NCBI GenBank assembly: GCA_049323755.1
Contig: JBMOPE010000005.1
Location: 37,484-101,483 of the forward strand
Reading direction: 5' to 3'
DNA length: 64,000 bases
Source of the DNA: BRHc4a sp049323755
Lineage (GTDB): Bacteria; Bacillota; Desulfotomaculia; Desulfotomaculales; Desulfocucumaceae
This document shows, piece after piece, positions 43,456 to 51,868 of this stretch; position 1 is the first letter of the stretch, and each line of letters starts with the position of its first letter. The position numbers were made by a program, and so were the translations under genes. The notes beneath the pieces were generated by a model that ran no database searches, was not told the DNA's origin, and saw only the letters and a list, made by a program, of their open reading frames with translations.

Positions 43456-43680
43456 CTCTGGGGCGTATCGGATAAACCCCGCACTCACGATAGGATCCTC
43501 CGGCATTAACTGGCTCTATAGCTCGTCGCCAACTGACAGCCGACCGCCCTCAACGGCGCGTCCATGCGCCGGTCCGGACTGCCTCCAACGTCCTGTTGGA
43601 GGCTCGGCCATCAGTAGCCTCCTTCGCCAAGAGCCAGATAACTGCCTACGGAAAATCGCTCGATTGGGGGTTTCTCCTTT
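43456..43680 (-). ncRNA. Candidate structured RNA element, family D copy 1
   Basis: Homologous, on the opposite strand, to 57225-57457. Shared and nearly invariant: GGCGCATGGACGCGCC hairpin and TTGAGGGCGGTC. Covarying: read on the minus strand, hairpin GCCTCCAAC-AGGAC-GTTGGAGGC (43581-43603) keeps the AGGAC loop of the other copy but has an entirely different paired stem. The outer AAACCCC/GGGGTTT also re-pairs. No credible protein is encoded. The strand assignment follows the alignment, but strong symmetry leaves it uncertain. Confidence 0.55.
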
Positions 43681-43737
43681 ACAGATACAATAGGCAATGC
43701 TTCGTACTATAGAAAAGAAAAAAGGGCCGGAAAATGC

Positions 43738-43837
43738 CCAAACCAATTCCTAATTCCCAATTCCCAATTCCGGACCCATAAATAATACTTAACAATGCCG
43801 CTGGTGAAGCGGCAACGGGCCGCAGGCCCGTTTATTT
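43738..43837. repeat. Family B repeat, copy 6, with terminator tail
   Basis: CCAATTCCTAATTCCCAATTC, GGACCCATAAATAATACTTAACAATG (split across 43771-43797), hairpin GCCGCTG..AGCGGC and terminator AACGGGCC/GGCCCGTT ending TTATTTA. The second stem differs from other copies (CGGGCC instead of CGCCC) yet pairs. Confidence 0.75.
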
Positions 43838-43925
43838 ATCCGGTGGTTGTGATAATGACTGTTGTCTGCTAAAATATAGCAGGTAACATGAATAAATAAG
43901 CATTATCACGATTGGAGTGTTTTAA

Positions 43926-45017
43926 TTGCTTTCAGCAGGACTTATAGGACTTCCCATAGTGGGTAAAACGACTGTTTATAACCTGGTAACCAATGCCGGG
44001 GCCGAGACTTCAAAATTTCTCACCGGAAAATCCGAAACAAACATTAGCATGGCAGATGTCGCTGACAGGAGAGTTGACTTTCTTTCAAATATGTACAAAC
44101 CCAAAAAGACTATATTTGCTCAGGTAAAGTTTAGCGATGTGCCGGGACTGGTCAGGGGAGCCAGCCAGGGCCAGGGTGTGGGCAACGCCTTCCTGGATGG
44201 AATAAGGCAGACTGACCTGCTTGTTCATGTGATTAGGGCCTTTGAAAACCCCGAGATTCTTCATGTGGACGGAAGCATCAGCCCACTGAGGGATGTAGAG
44301 ACAATAGACCTGGAACTACTCCTGGCAGACATGGATTTTGTGGAGAAAAGAATACAGCGCATAGAGGCTGGAAAGAAGATAAAAAAGGAAAACCTGGATG
44401 AGCTGGCTGTTATGAAAAAGCTGCTTGCCGGGCTGGAAAAAGAAATTCCGGTCAGTAAGCAGGATCTTCAAGAGGAAGAAAGGCAGATTCTTGTAAACTA
44501 CAGCTTTTTTACCGACAAACCAATGATACTGGTTGTAAATACCGACGAAAACCAGTTAAGAAGCGGTGATTACCCGGGGAAAAGCAGCCTGGTTGATCTG
44601 GCGGCAAAAAGGGGAATCGGGCTTATCGAGGTGTGTGGCCAGATGGAGATGGAGATAAGCCAGCTTCCTGATGAAGACAGGGAAATTTTTATGGAAGACC
44701 TGGGCGTAGAGGAACTGGGTGCTGAAAGACTTACAAGAGCGGTTTACGAGACCCTGGGGCTTATTTCTTTCTTTACAGTAGGTGAAGACGAGGTAAAGGC
44801 CTGGACAATTGAGAAGGGAACAGACGCTAAAAGAGCGGCAGGGAAGATACACTCCGATATTGAAAGGGGCTTTATAAGAGCGGAGGTTGTCGGCTACAAT
44901 GACCTTGTGGAGCTTGGAAGCATGGCCAAAGTAAAGGAAAAGGGCCTTGCCCGGCTGGAAGGAAAGGAATATATTGTTCAGGACGGAGATATAATCAATT
45001 TCAGATTTAATGTTTGA
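43926..45017 (+). CDS. ychF: YchF/Ola1-type P-loop NTPase
   Basis: 363 residues, family length, from TTG 43926 with GGAG 8 bases upstream. P-loop GLIGLPIVGKTTVYNL, switch region FSDVPGLVRGASQGQGVGN, a coiled-coil insert (about 130-180), NTDENQ in place of the G4 motif, and a C-terminal TGS-like domain (FFTVGEDEVKAWTIEKG, YIVQDGDIINFRFNV). YchF proteins prefer ATP and bind ribosomes. The P-loop P-I-V-G-K-T differs from the usual PNVGKS, marking a diverged branch. Confidence 0.85.
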   Translation: MLSAGLIGLPIVGKTTVYNLVTNAGAETSKFLTGKSETNISMADVADRRVDFLSNMYKPKKTIFAQVKFSDVPGLVRGASQGQGVGNAFLDGIRQTDLLVHVIRAFENPEILHVDGSISPLRDVETIDLELLLADMDFVEKRIQRIEAGKKIKKENLDELAVMKKLLAGLEKEIPVSKQDLQEEERQILVNYSFFTDKPMILVVNTDENQLRSGDYPGKSSLVDLAAKRGIGLIEVCGQMEMEISQLPDEDREIFMEDLGVEELGAERLTRAVYETLGLISFFTVGEDEVKAWTIEKGTDAKRAAGKIHSDIERGFIRAEVVGYNDLVELGSMAKVKEKGLARLEGKEYIVQDGDIINFRFNV

Positions 45018-45020
45018 GAG

Positions 45021-45046
45021 AGGGGCCTTATATAGGGCCCCTTTTT
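45021..45046 (+). terminator. Intrinsic terminator after ychF
   Basis: AGGGGCC/GGCCCCT stem followed by TTTTT. Confidence 0.88.
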
Positions 45047-45048
45047 AT

Positions 45049-45160
45049 TAGTGGGAATTGGGAATTAGGAATTAGGAATTAGGGGTGGGGGATTTTTTTT
45101 AGGGGAATGCGATAATTATTTTATCACCAATTCCCAATTCCGGACCTGTGAGCAGTGCTT
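45049..45160. repeat. Family B repeat, copy 7
   Basis: GGGAATTGGGAATTAGGAATTAGG, about 50 bases, CACCAATTCCCAATTCC and GGACCTGTGAGCAGTGCTT; the terminator tail is absent. Confidence 0.7.
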
Positions 45161-45310
45161 GTCTGCAAATAGTCCCGTTTCGAACAACCTGTGAAACAAG
45201 ATAGACATCTATAACGGGTTTATAGACATATCCGGTTGAAATTGCCTGCCAAAATGTATTATAAAGAGTATGTAACAGATTGGAAAATAATAAAGAAAAA
45301 GGTGGGGTTT

Positions 45311-45694
45311 ATGTATACTACCTGGCTGCTTCTCATTTTAAATATTTGCGTCGCGTTTATTATGTTGTACCCATTCTATCTTAGGGACAAAAAACCCTCA
45401 AAGTACAGGGGAATATGGTTTATAATAGGTGATTTCCTAAAAGACAGGCACGGTGCGGTATGGATGCTTATCATTCTCCTGGGAGGTTTGATATTCAATA
45501 TCTCGGCTTATTATATTCAGGGGCCTCTGCTATATACCCTGCTGATAATAGGCTATATGATATTCAGCGTGACTGTGTTGTTATATCCCTATCACCTTAA
45601 ATACAAAACCCCTGAGAGGTATGTGGGCCTTTGGAAGTCCATGGGGGAGTGGATGGGTGAGCCGCTGATAGCTATACCCAGAAGGAAAAATTAG
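45311..45694 (+). CDS. Unrecognised membrane protein with internal duplication
   Basis: About 127 residues from ATG 45311 (AGGTGG upstream; the frame is open back to 45236). Two similar halves: helix then MLYPFYLRDKKPSKYRGIW, and helix then LLYPYHLKYKTPERYVGLW. Each has a transmembrane helix running into the YPxxLxxKxPxxYxGxW motif. A third hydrophobic stretch lies between. Function unknown; next to a family C array. Confidence 0.6.
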   Translation: MYTTWLLLILNICVAFIMLYPFYLRDKKPSKYRGIWFIIGDFLKDRHGAVWMLIILLGGLIFNISAYYIQGPLLYTLLIIGYMIFSVTVLLYPYHLKYKTPERYVGLWKSMGEWMGEPLIAIPRRKN

Positions 45695-45720
45695 GTATGC
45701 TAATTCTGAAAGTAACTGAT

Positions 45721-45915
45721 GGTCGGAGAGGCCAAAGAAGTTTTTCCGATTTGTCGGAGGGGCCGGGATGCATTCCCGTTTGGTCGGAGGTGCCGAGGAT
45801 GCATTTCCGGACGGTCGGAGAGAATAAAGGTGCATTACTTAAGGGTCTCCGACCTACAGGCTCTATCCTTGAGCTTCTCCGACCAATCGGGAATACCCTT
45901 TAGTCCCTCCTACCG
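45721..45915. repeat. Family C symmetrical GGTCGGAG array, copy 2 (inverted)
   Basis: GGTCGGAG boxes at 45721, about 45753, 45782 and 45813; CTCCGACC boxes ending at 45854 and about 45884, and a decayed CTCCTACC ending near 45914. The core 45813-45854 is the exact reverse complement of 34908-34949. One right arm fewer than copy 1. Confidence 0.85.
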
Positions 45916-45940
45916 AAAATAGTACCCACAAGCAATCTCT

Positions 45941-46921
45941 TCACAATTTGAACTGGAGCGAAAGGCTGTTTAGCCTGTCTACCAGCCTGGCCATTTTCCT
46001 TGCCGAGAAGGTTATATCCTCCAGTGCCTCTATCTGTTTTTTACTGTCTGCATTTTGGAGACTCTCGCTTGAAGATTCATCACCATTTTTCAGGCGAACC
46101 TGCTCAGCGGCAATTTTAAAGTCCTCGGACCTGCTTAGAATTACCTGGCTTGATTTTGTAAGCTCGCTGGCGCTTGTTCTTACCGACATAAACAGGTTGG
46201 CAAGATGACCGCTCATTGAGTTAAAAGCCGTGGCCAGACTGCCCAGCTCATCCATTTGCCTTACCGGGACATGGTGGGAGAAGTTGCCTGAGGCTATGTG
46301 CTCGGTGGCATCCATTAAATCTTTAATGGGATTTTGCAAAATACGCCCCGCCATTACTCTTGCCAGCATTATACCCGCTACTACCGCTGCAAAGGTGATA
46401 AGGACCATATTTAAAATGATGTCATTTAGAAGCACTCCAAATCTCTCGTTATTCAGGCCAAGCTGGAAATACCCGATGGTACTGCCCCCCTTGGTGATAA
46501 TAGGGGAGAGAAAATCAGTTCCTATAATTTTTCCTTCTCCATTGGTAAAGCTGCTGGCGGTATTCTGTGCGGGGGGGCCTCCATTGAAGGTAATCACCTT
46601 GCCCAGTTTATTGTGGTCGGTGTGGGCCACAGTTTTTCCAGAGGCGCTTATTATTGCAGCGTAGCTGACATCCTCATTGGCAAGTATGTTTTCAACGTGC
46701 TCCTGCAAAAGGGCGGGGTTGCCGGCCTGAAGGTGTTCCGCGGCAAAGGCTGTCCCGGACCGCACTATGCTCCAGCCTTTCTCCATGGCCTGAATCCTCA
46801 TAGTTTCCCTGGTGCTGAAATAATTGGCAAAGCCAACAGCAGTCATTAAAAATGTAATAAGTAAAGCCATGTATACGCTCATTTTAAACGTTATTGATTT
46901 TGTTCCCATTCTGGAACTCAT
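45941..46921 (-). CDS. Membrane sensor with HAMP domain but no output domain
   Basis: 326 residues. TM1 (about 13-32), extracytoplasmic ligand-type domain (about 33-165; VSYAAIISASGKTVAHTDHN resembles a single-Cache/PAS-like sensor), TM2 (about 167-190), HAMP (about 190-245; NPIKDLMDATEHIASGNFSH), then a helical tail with a charged linker. No kinase, methyl-accepting hairpin or cyclase follows. Last gene of the Tad operon, overlapping the DUF192 gene by 4 bases, so it may tune pilus assembly. Truncated or partner-dependent receptor. Confidence 0.75.
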   Translation of the reverse strand: MSSRMGTKSITFKMSVYMALLITFLMTAVGFANYFSTRETMRIQAMEKGWSIVRSGTAFAAEHLQAGNPALLQEHVENILANEDVSYAAIISASGKTVAHTDHNKLGKVITFNGGPPAQNTASSFTNGEGKIIGTDFLSPIITKGGSTIGYFQLGLNNERFGVLLNDIILNMVLITFAAVVAGIMLARVMAGRILQNPIKDLMDATEHIASGNFSHHVPVRQMDELGSLATAFNSMSGHLANLFMSVRTSASELTKSSQVILSRSEDFKIAAEQVRLKNGDESSSESLQNADSKKQIEALEDITFSARKMARLVDRLNSLSLQFKL

Positions 46922-47298
46922 GAGCTCACCCCCGCATAATTTTTTTTGTCGGTGAATATCAGCTTATCCCCTATAGTGGTGCCTGTTTGTTCAAGCGAAC
47001 CCGCTGGAAATTCCAAAACCATGTGGGAATCCTGGATAATTTTTGAAAACCTGTATGGAGGCATATTGGTTTTAAGTTCTACAACCCTGTTTTTTTTATC
47101 TATAAACAGTAAATCCAAATCAAACGCCATGAACATTGTGTGTACCGAGTTGCAGGGCTTCAGCGCCATGCACCATCCCCGCGGCAGTTTTTTTTTCCCA
47201 AGTAGGCCCCTTAGTCTTAAAAAGAAGTTGTCGGCCATAATTACATTTTCAGCCAGCCGGGTGTTACGGGTGGAATTGTATATCTCCAAATCACTCAC
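46918..47298 (-). CDS. DUF192-family protein
   Basis: 126 residues. RLRGLLGKKKLPRGWCMALK, then NSVHTMFMAFDLDLLFIDKK and VLEFPAGSLEQTGTTIGDKL are the DUF192 hallmarks (small beta-barrel). No signal peptide is seen, unlike many members. Placed between tadC and the HAMP sensor with a 4-base overlap; the family is a frequent tad-locus passenger of unknown role. Confidence 0.85.
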   Translation of the reverse strand: MSDLEIYNSTRNTRLAENVIMADNFFLRLRGLLGKKKLPRGWCMALKPCNSVHTMFMAFDLDLLFIDKKNRVVELKTNMPPYRFSKIIQDSHMVLEFPAGSLEQTGTTIGDKLIFTDKKNYAGVSS

Positions 47299-47299
47299 C

Positions 47300-48217
47300 T
47301 CATTTAACGAAAGCTTCGTAGAGGCTTAGTGCCGCAGGTCCGAGAAGCACTACAAATATTGTGGGGAATATGCAGGCAACCATAGGAATCATCATTTTTA
47401 CCGGGGCCTTCATGGCTTTTTCTTCCGCTCTTTGTCTTCTTTTTCGCCTCATCTGGTCGGATTGCAGCCGCATCACGTTTCCAATGCTAATTCCAAGCTG
47501 CTCGGCCATAATTATTGACCCCACAAAGGTGGAGAGGTCATCCACGTTAACCCTGTCCGACATGTCCCTTAGCGCATCCTTACGGCTTTTTCCCATCTTG
47601 CACTCCTGAAGCACTACGTAGAACTCTGCGGCCAGAACGCCCTTGCCTTTTTCCACAACCTTAAGCAGTGCGCCGTCAAATCCCGTTCCGGCTTCCACGC
47701 TGACTGTAATAAGATCGAGTACATCTGGAAGATTTTTTTCCACTTCGCCTTTTCTTTCTTCAATCTTCTGACGGAGATAAAAATCCGGCAATGTCCAGCC
47801 GGCAAAGGCAACTGCGGCTACCAGCATAATCCATTGGGTTGAATCCATGTTTATTAATGGCTCGGCCAGTATTAAGAGACCGGGACCGGATACGGCAACA
47901 ATCAGTTTAATGGCCATAAATTCTTTTGGGCCATAGCCTCCCGGCTTTCCGGCAGCGGTTATTTTCCTGCTGAGAATAGCCTCTTTTTCTGATGGTAGAA
48001 AGCGGGATGAAAATTTTACAATTTTGTTCAGTAAAGGCCGCAGAATTCGTTTAACAATGGGCTCACTGAGTTCTTTCTCCCTTATGTTTGGGTTTTGGGG
48101 TCCGATAACCTCTACAGCCCTCCGTGATATTTCTATCCTTTGGCCGAACAGTAAAAGGTACAAAAAGAGAAAAAAAAGTAATGAGGCCAGAAAGACAGAA
48201 CCGGTAATTATGTACAT
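47300..48217 (-). CDS. tadC: Tad pilus inner-membrane protein TadC
   Basis: 305 residues, type II secretion F-domain family. Transmembrane helix at the N-terminus, two near 105-145 and one at the C-terminus. The cytoplasmic F domain has LPDVLDLITVSVEAGTGFDG and ADQLGISIGNV-like sequence (MAEQLGISIGNVMRLQSDQM). With TadB it forms the platform through which the TadA ATPase drives pilin assembly. Confidence 0.9.
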   Translation of the reverse strand: MYIITGSVFLASLLFFLFLYLLLFGQRIEISRRAVEVIGPQNPNIREKELSEPIVKRILRPLLNKIVKFSSRFLPSEKEAILSRKITAAGKPGGYGPKEFMAIKLIVAVSGPGLLILAEPLINMDSTQWIMLVAAVAFAGWTLPDFYLRQKIEERKGEVEKNLPDVLDLITVSVEAGTGFDGALLKVVEKGKGVLAAEFYVVLQECKMGKSRKDALRDMSDRVNVDDLSTFVGSIIMAEQLGISIGNVMRLQSDQMRRKRRQRAEEKAMKAPVKMMIPMVACIFPTIFVVLLGPAALSLYEAFVK

Positions 48218-48232
48218 AACGTCACCCCCTTG

Positions 48233-49213
48233 TCAGACTTTAATGTCAATAATTTTGCGAATCAATAATATGCCAATGGTTTCCAATATCAGGGCGGAGA
48301 CCAGCATTCCAATCCCTATGGGATTCGTCACAAGAACCATGAGATAGTCAGGAGATATTACCGACAGAACACCTGCCAGAATAAGGGGAAGAACACCTAT
48401 AACAATTCCCGATATTTTTCCCTGGGCTGTCAGCGTTTTAATCTCTCCCTTGATTCTGATCCTTTCTCTTATAGTGTTGGCGATATTGTCAAGTATTTCA
48501 GCCAGGTTGCCCCCAACCTGCCTTTGAATGAGGACCGCGGTGATGACCAGCTCCAGATCATCGCTGCCCACACGGTCGTTTAAATTTTCAAGGGCCTCCT
48601 CTGTGGGGGTCCCCAGGTTCATTTCCTGGAAAGTCCGCCCAAACTCCCTGGCAATAGGGTTGGGGAGCTCTTTTCTTACCATGTCCATAGCCTGCAGGAA
48701 GCTAAAGCCGGACCTTAGGGCATTGGACATTATAACCAGCGCATCTCCTATCTGGGCATTGAATTTGTTTAATCGCCTTGCCTTGGCCATCTTAATCCAG
48801 AAAACCGAGAACAGTATGACTAAAGTCCCCATCAATATGCCGTGATATATATTGAAGAGGAGAATAGTGGCTAAAAGGCCGGCCAAAACCGAACCCCCGG
48901 CGGTCATAATTATATATTCCTCACTCTTAAGAGGGATGTCTGCGCCGGTAAGGTTCTTATCCACAGTCCTGGCCAGCCGGTTAAAGAAGCTTATTTTTAC
49001 TGCTGACCGGGATACGGAGGTAAGGATTTTCTGTGTTGGCGACAGGTTCTTTTCTAAAGGTATTTCCTTTGGATCACTTTCTCTGTTGATTTCCTTCAAC
49101 CGCTTTTTTAAGTCATAGCCCCTGTATCCTGTGGTGGCGTGGTGCAATCCAATTATCAGGAGGCTGCAGGCTCCGAAAATTAGGGCCAAAAGGCTTCCAA
49201 GTTCCGATGACAT
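48233..49213 (-). CDS. tadB: Tad pilus inner-membrane protein TadB
   Basis: 326 residues, F-domain family. N-terminal helix, central helix pair (about 108-145), C-terminal helices. F-domain core IGDALVIMSNALRSGFSFLQ, REFGRTFQEMNLGTPTEEAL, and IQRQVGGNLAEILDNIANTI. Lies 15 bases after tadA, same operon. Confidence 0.92.
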   Translation of the reverse strand: MSSELGSLLALIFGACSLLIIGLHHATTGYRGYDLKKRLKEINRESDPKEIPLEKNLSPTQKILTSVSRSAVKISFFNRLARTVDKNLTGADIPLKSEEYIIMTAGGSVLAGLLATILLFNIYHGILMGTLVILFSVFWIKMAKARRLNKFNAQIGDALVIMSNALRSGFSFLQAMDMVRKELPNPIAREFGRTFQEMNLGTPTEEALENLNDRVGSDDLELVITAVLIQRQVGGNLAEILDNIANTIRERIRIKGEIKTLTAQGKISGIVIGVLPLILAGVLSVISPDYLMVLVTNPIGIGMLVSALILETIGILLIRKIIDIKV

Positions 49214-49228
49214 TTATATCACCCCCCA

Positions 49229-50605
49229 CTAAATCATGGATGGAACAAACAACTTGTGGTCCAGCTTTATGCCGGCCTCTTCAAGGCGCGAATAAAATTT
49301 TGGCCTGATCCCTGTAGCCACGTATTGACCCTGTATCTTTCCGTTCTCATCCACCCCCGTCTGGCGGAAGGTGAATATATCCTGTAATACAATAACCTCT
49401 CCCTCCATCCCCTGTATTTCAGTGATGTGGGTTATTTTTCTGGAGCCATCCCTGAAGCGGCTCTGCTGAATAATCAGGTCTATTGCGGAGGCCACCTGGT
49501 CCCTTATGGCTTTTACCGGGAGGTCCATCCCTGCCATCAGGACCATTGTTTCAAGCCTTGCCAGCATGTCCCTGGGAGAGTTTGCGTGACCTGTGGTCAG
49601 TGACCCGTCATGGCCGGTGTTCATGGCCTGGAGCATGTCCAGGGCCTCACCGCTTCGGACCTCGCCAACGATTATCCTTTCAGGTCTCATACGCAGGGCG
49701 TTTCTCACCAAATCCCTTATGGTAATGGCGCCCTTTCCTTCCAGGTTGGGGGGGCGGCTTTCCAGTGTTACAACATGTTCCTGGCGAAGCTGAATCTCAG
49801 CCGCATCTTCAATGGTTACAATCCGCTCATCGCTGGGGATGAAGGATGAAAGAACATTTAAGGTGGTGGTTTTACCGCTACCGGTTCCTCCGGAGACCAC
49901 TATGTTAAGGCGCCCTTTGACACAGGCCTCGATAAACTCTGCCATGGGTCTGGTCAGAGTATTCAGGTTAATCAGGTCCTCAATGCCCAGGGGGTCCCTG
50001 AAAAATTTTCTAATAGTTATTGTAGGTCCGATTAGAGAAAGGGGAGGGATAATGGCGTTAACCCTCGACCCGTCAGGAAGCCTCGCGTCGACCATTGGCA
50101 TGCTTTCATCTATTCTTCTTCCTATGGGGGCAACAATTTTTTCAATTATGTTATGAACATGGCTGTTGTCTCTGAAGCATACGTCGGTCTTTTCAAGCTG
50201 CCCGTTTCTTTCTATATATACCTGGTGGGGGCCGTTTACCATAACCTCGCTTATTGATGGGTCTTTTAACAGTGGGGTTATAGGACCGAAACCTATTGCC
50301 TCGTCAACTATTTCAGCCGCTATGCGCTGTTTTTCCGACCGTGGCAGGTGAGTCCACTCTTTATTAAGAAGGTCGTTTACCAGTGCGGCTATTTTTTTTG
50401 ATGTTTCCTCCGGGTTGGTATCCTTGCTATCCAGGGCCAGTTCCGAAACTACTTTTTTGTGCAGGTTGTTTTTTAGGTTTTGAAGAGGGTCTTTCCTCAA
50501 GGGTATGCTTCCCTGAACCGGCGATTTTTCTGGGAGGCTTCGTAAATTCCCGTTTTCATTTGTTTCAGAAAGCTGTTCCAGCCTTTTCATAAGTGACATT
50601 GCCAA
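49229..50605 (-). CDS. tadA: Tad pilus ATPase TadA (CpaF)
   Basis: 458 residues. Secretion ATPase with N-terminal helical domain (EIVDEAIGFGPITPLLKD, EVMVNGPHQVYIERNGQ), Walker A SGGTGSGKTTTLNVLSS, acid box IVTIEDAAEIQL, Walker B-like RIIVGEVRSGEALDML and TGHDGSLTTGHANS. Hexameric motor for Flp pilus assembly. Confidence 0.96.
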   Translation of the reverse strand: MAMSLMKRLEQLSETNENGNLRSLPEKSPVQGSIPLRKDPLQNLKNNLHKKVVSELALDSKDTNPEETSKKIAALVNDLLNKEWTHLPRSEKQRIAAEIVDEAIGFGPITPLLKDPSISEVMVNGPHQVYIERNGQLEKTDVCFRDNSHVHNIIEKIVAPIGRRIDESMPMVDARLPDGSRVNAIIPPLSLIGPTITIRKFFRDPLGIEDLINLNTLTRPMAEFIEACVKGRLNIVVSGGTGSGKTTTLNVLSSFIPSDERIVTIEDAAEIQLRQEHVVTLESRPPNLEGKGAITIRDLVRNALRMRPERIIVGEVRSGEALDMLQAMNTGHDGSLTTGHANSPRDMLARLETMVLMAGMDLPVKAIRDQVASAIDLIIQQSRFRDGSRKITHITEIQGMEGEVIVLQDIFTFRQTGVDENGKIQGQYVATGIRPKFYSRLEEAGIKLDHKLFVPSMI

Positions 50606-50623
50606 TTACCTCCCGGCCTCAGA

Positions 50624-51850
50624 TTAGAAGCTAAATAATTTGCCAATAATGGATTTTTTGGGGGCGCTGTCACTCTCTAATGTCTGCACGTCCACAGACG
50701 AGACAAGGGATGCTGCCAGTTCTCCCAATGACCTTGTAATATCAGCCGACGGACGTGTTATAACGAAAGGCTGCCCCTTGTTGATGGACCCCGGCACAGT
50801 GTCGTTGTCCTCAGGAAGGGTTCCGGATATTGGAGAGTTAATGTTCTTTTCCAAATCTTTAAGCTTGATGCCGTCATTTCTATACCTGTTAAGTATTAGC
50901 TTGCTTTTGTGGGTAAGGCTTAACTTTGCCAGTATTTCCATATTTACCTTGGCATGTCTTAAAGCAGGCAGTTCCTGATTAAGAATCACCAGTATCTGGT
51001 CCGATATTTCCAGGGACACCAGTGTTATGTCATTAATGGCGGCGGCGGTGTCCACCACAATATAATCGTAGGACTCTTTTAGTGCTCTAAGTATACCTTC
51101 TACGTGGATGGAGGTAACCAGCTCGGCCTGCTCCGGAGAGGTGGGTGCAGTTAAGACCCTTACCCCGGACATATGGGGACAAAAATATGTTTCCAGAAGG
51201 GAAGGGTCATTGTACTCACTTTCCTGTACCACTTCTGCAAGGCCCCCTTTGGAAGTAATGTTCATAAAAACGGAAACATCTCCTCCCTGGAGGTCCATGT
51301 CCAGCAGGGCAACCTTTTTTCGCGTCTTCTGAACCAGGCTTATAGCCAGGTTGCAGGCTGCAGTAGTTTTACCCACGCCCCCTTTACTTGAAAACAGGGT
51401 TATTATTTTACCGGGCTCTCTTAAAGGTTTGAAAGGGGCCGGACTGCCTCCCTCCACCAGGCGAAGCCTGCGCTTCTTTGTATAATCGCTGACCTTCCTT
51501 ATAGTTTCAGCCAGCTCTCCGCTGCTGAAGGGCTTTACCAGGTAGTCCCTTGCTCCTGCGGCCATTGCTTTGCGCAGGTATTCCTGTTCGCCCTGTATGG
51601 ATATTATTATTATTGAGGACTCGGGGTTGCTTACGGAGATCAGCTCGGAGGCCCTGATCCCATCAAGCCTTGGCATGTTGACATCCATAAGTATTACATC
51701 GGGCTTTAAAGACTCCGACAGTGTTACGGCTTCCTCACCGTCCCCGGCCTCGCCAATTATCTTGATATCCTCCTCGAAATAAAGAAGCCTTTTGATGTCC
51801 TCCCTGGTTGCAGGAATGTCATCGGCAATTAAAACTGTTATAGCGCTCAT
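50624..51850 (-). CDS. tadZ: TadZ/CpaE: receiver domain fused to a ParA/MinD-like ATPase
   Basis: 408 residues. Receiver domain (1-125) with D10/D11, phosphoacceptor D56 in LMDVNMPRLDG, S84 and K106 all present. In many TadZ proteins this domain is degenerate, but here it looks able to take phosphate. MinD-like part from about 148: deviant Walker A FSSKGGVGKTTAACNLAI, LLDMDLQGGDVSVF, IVVDTAAAINDITL. It places the pilus machine in the cell. Its receiver resembles the DegU-like receiver 3 kb upstream. Confidence 0.92.
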   Translation of the reverse strand: MSAITVLIADDIPATREDIKRLLYFEEDIKIIGEAGDGEEAVTLSESLKPDVILMDVNMPRLDGIRASELISVSNPESSIIIISIQGEQEYLRKAMAAGARDYLVKPFSSGELAETIRKVSDYTKKRRLRLVEGGSPAPFKPLREPGKIITLFSSKGGVGKTTAACNLAISLVQKTRKKVALLDMDLQGGDVSVFMNITSKGGLAEVVQESEYNDPSLLETYFCPHMSGVRVLTAPTSPEQAELVTSIHVEGILRALKESYDYIVVDTAAAINDITLVSLEISDQILVILNQELPALRHAKVNMEILAKLSLTHKSKLILNRYRNDGIKLKDLEKNINSPISGTLPEDNDTVPGSINKGQPFVITRPSADITRSLGELAASLVSSVDVQTLESDSAPKKSIIGKLFSF

Positions 51851-51868
51851 ATTATGTTCACCTCCGAA

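Noticed and set aside
43430..43693. Open frame inside family D copy 1
   Set aside because: Composition follows the structured element, the other copy has no matching frame, and no protein motif is seen.
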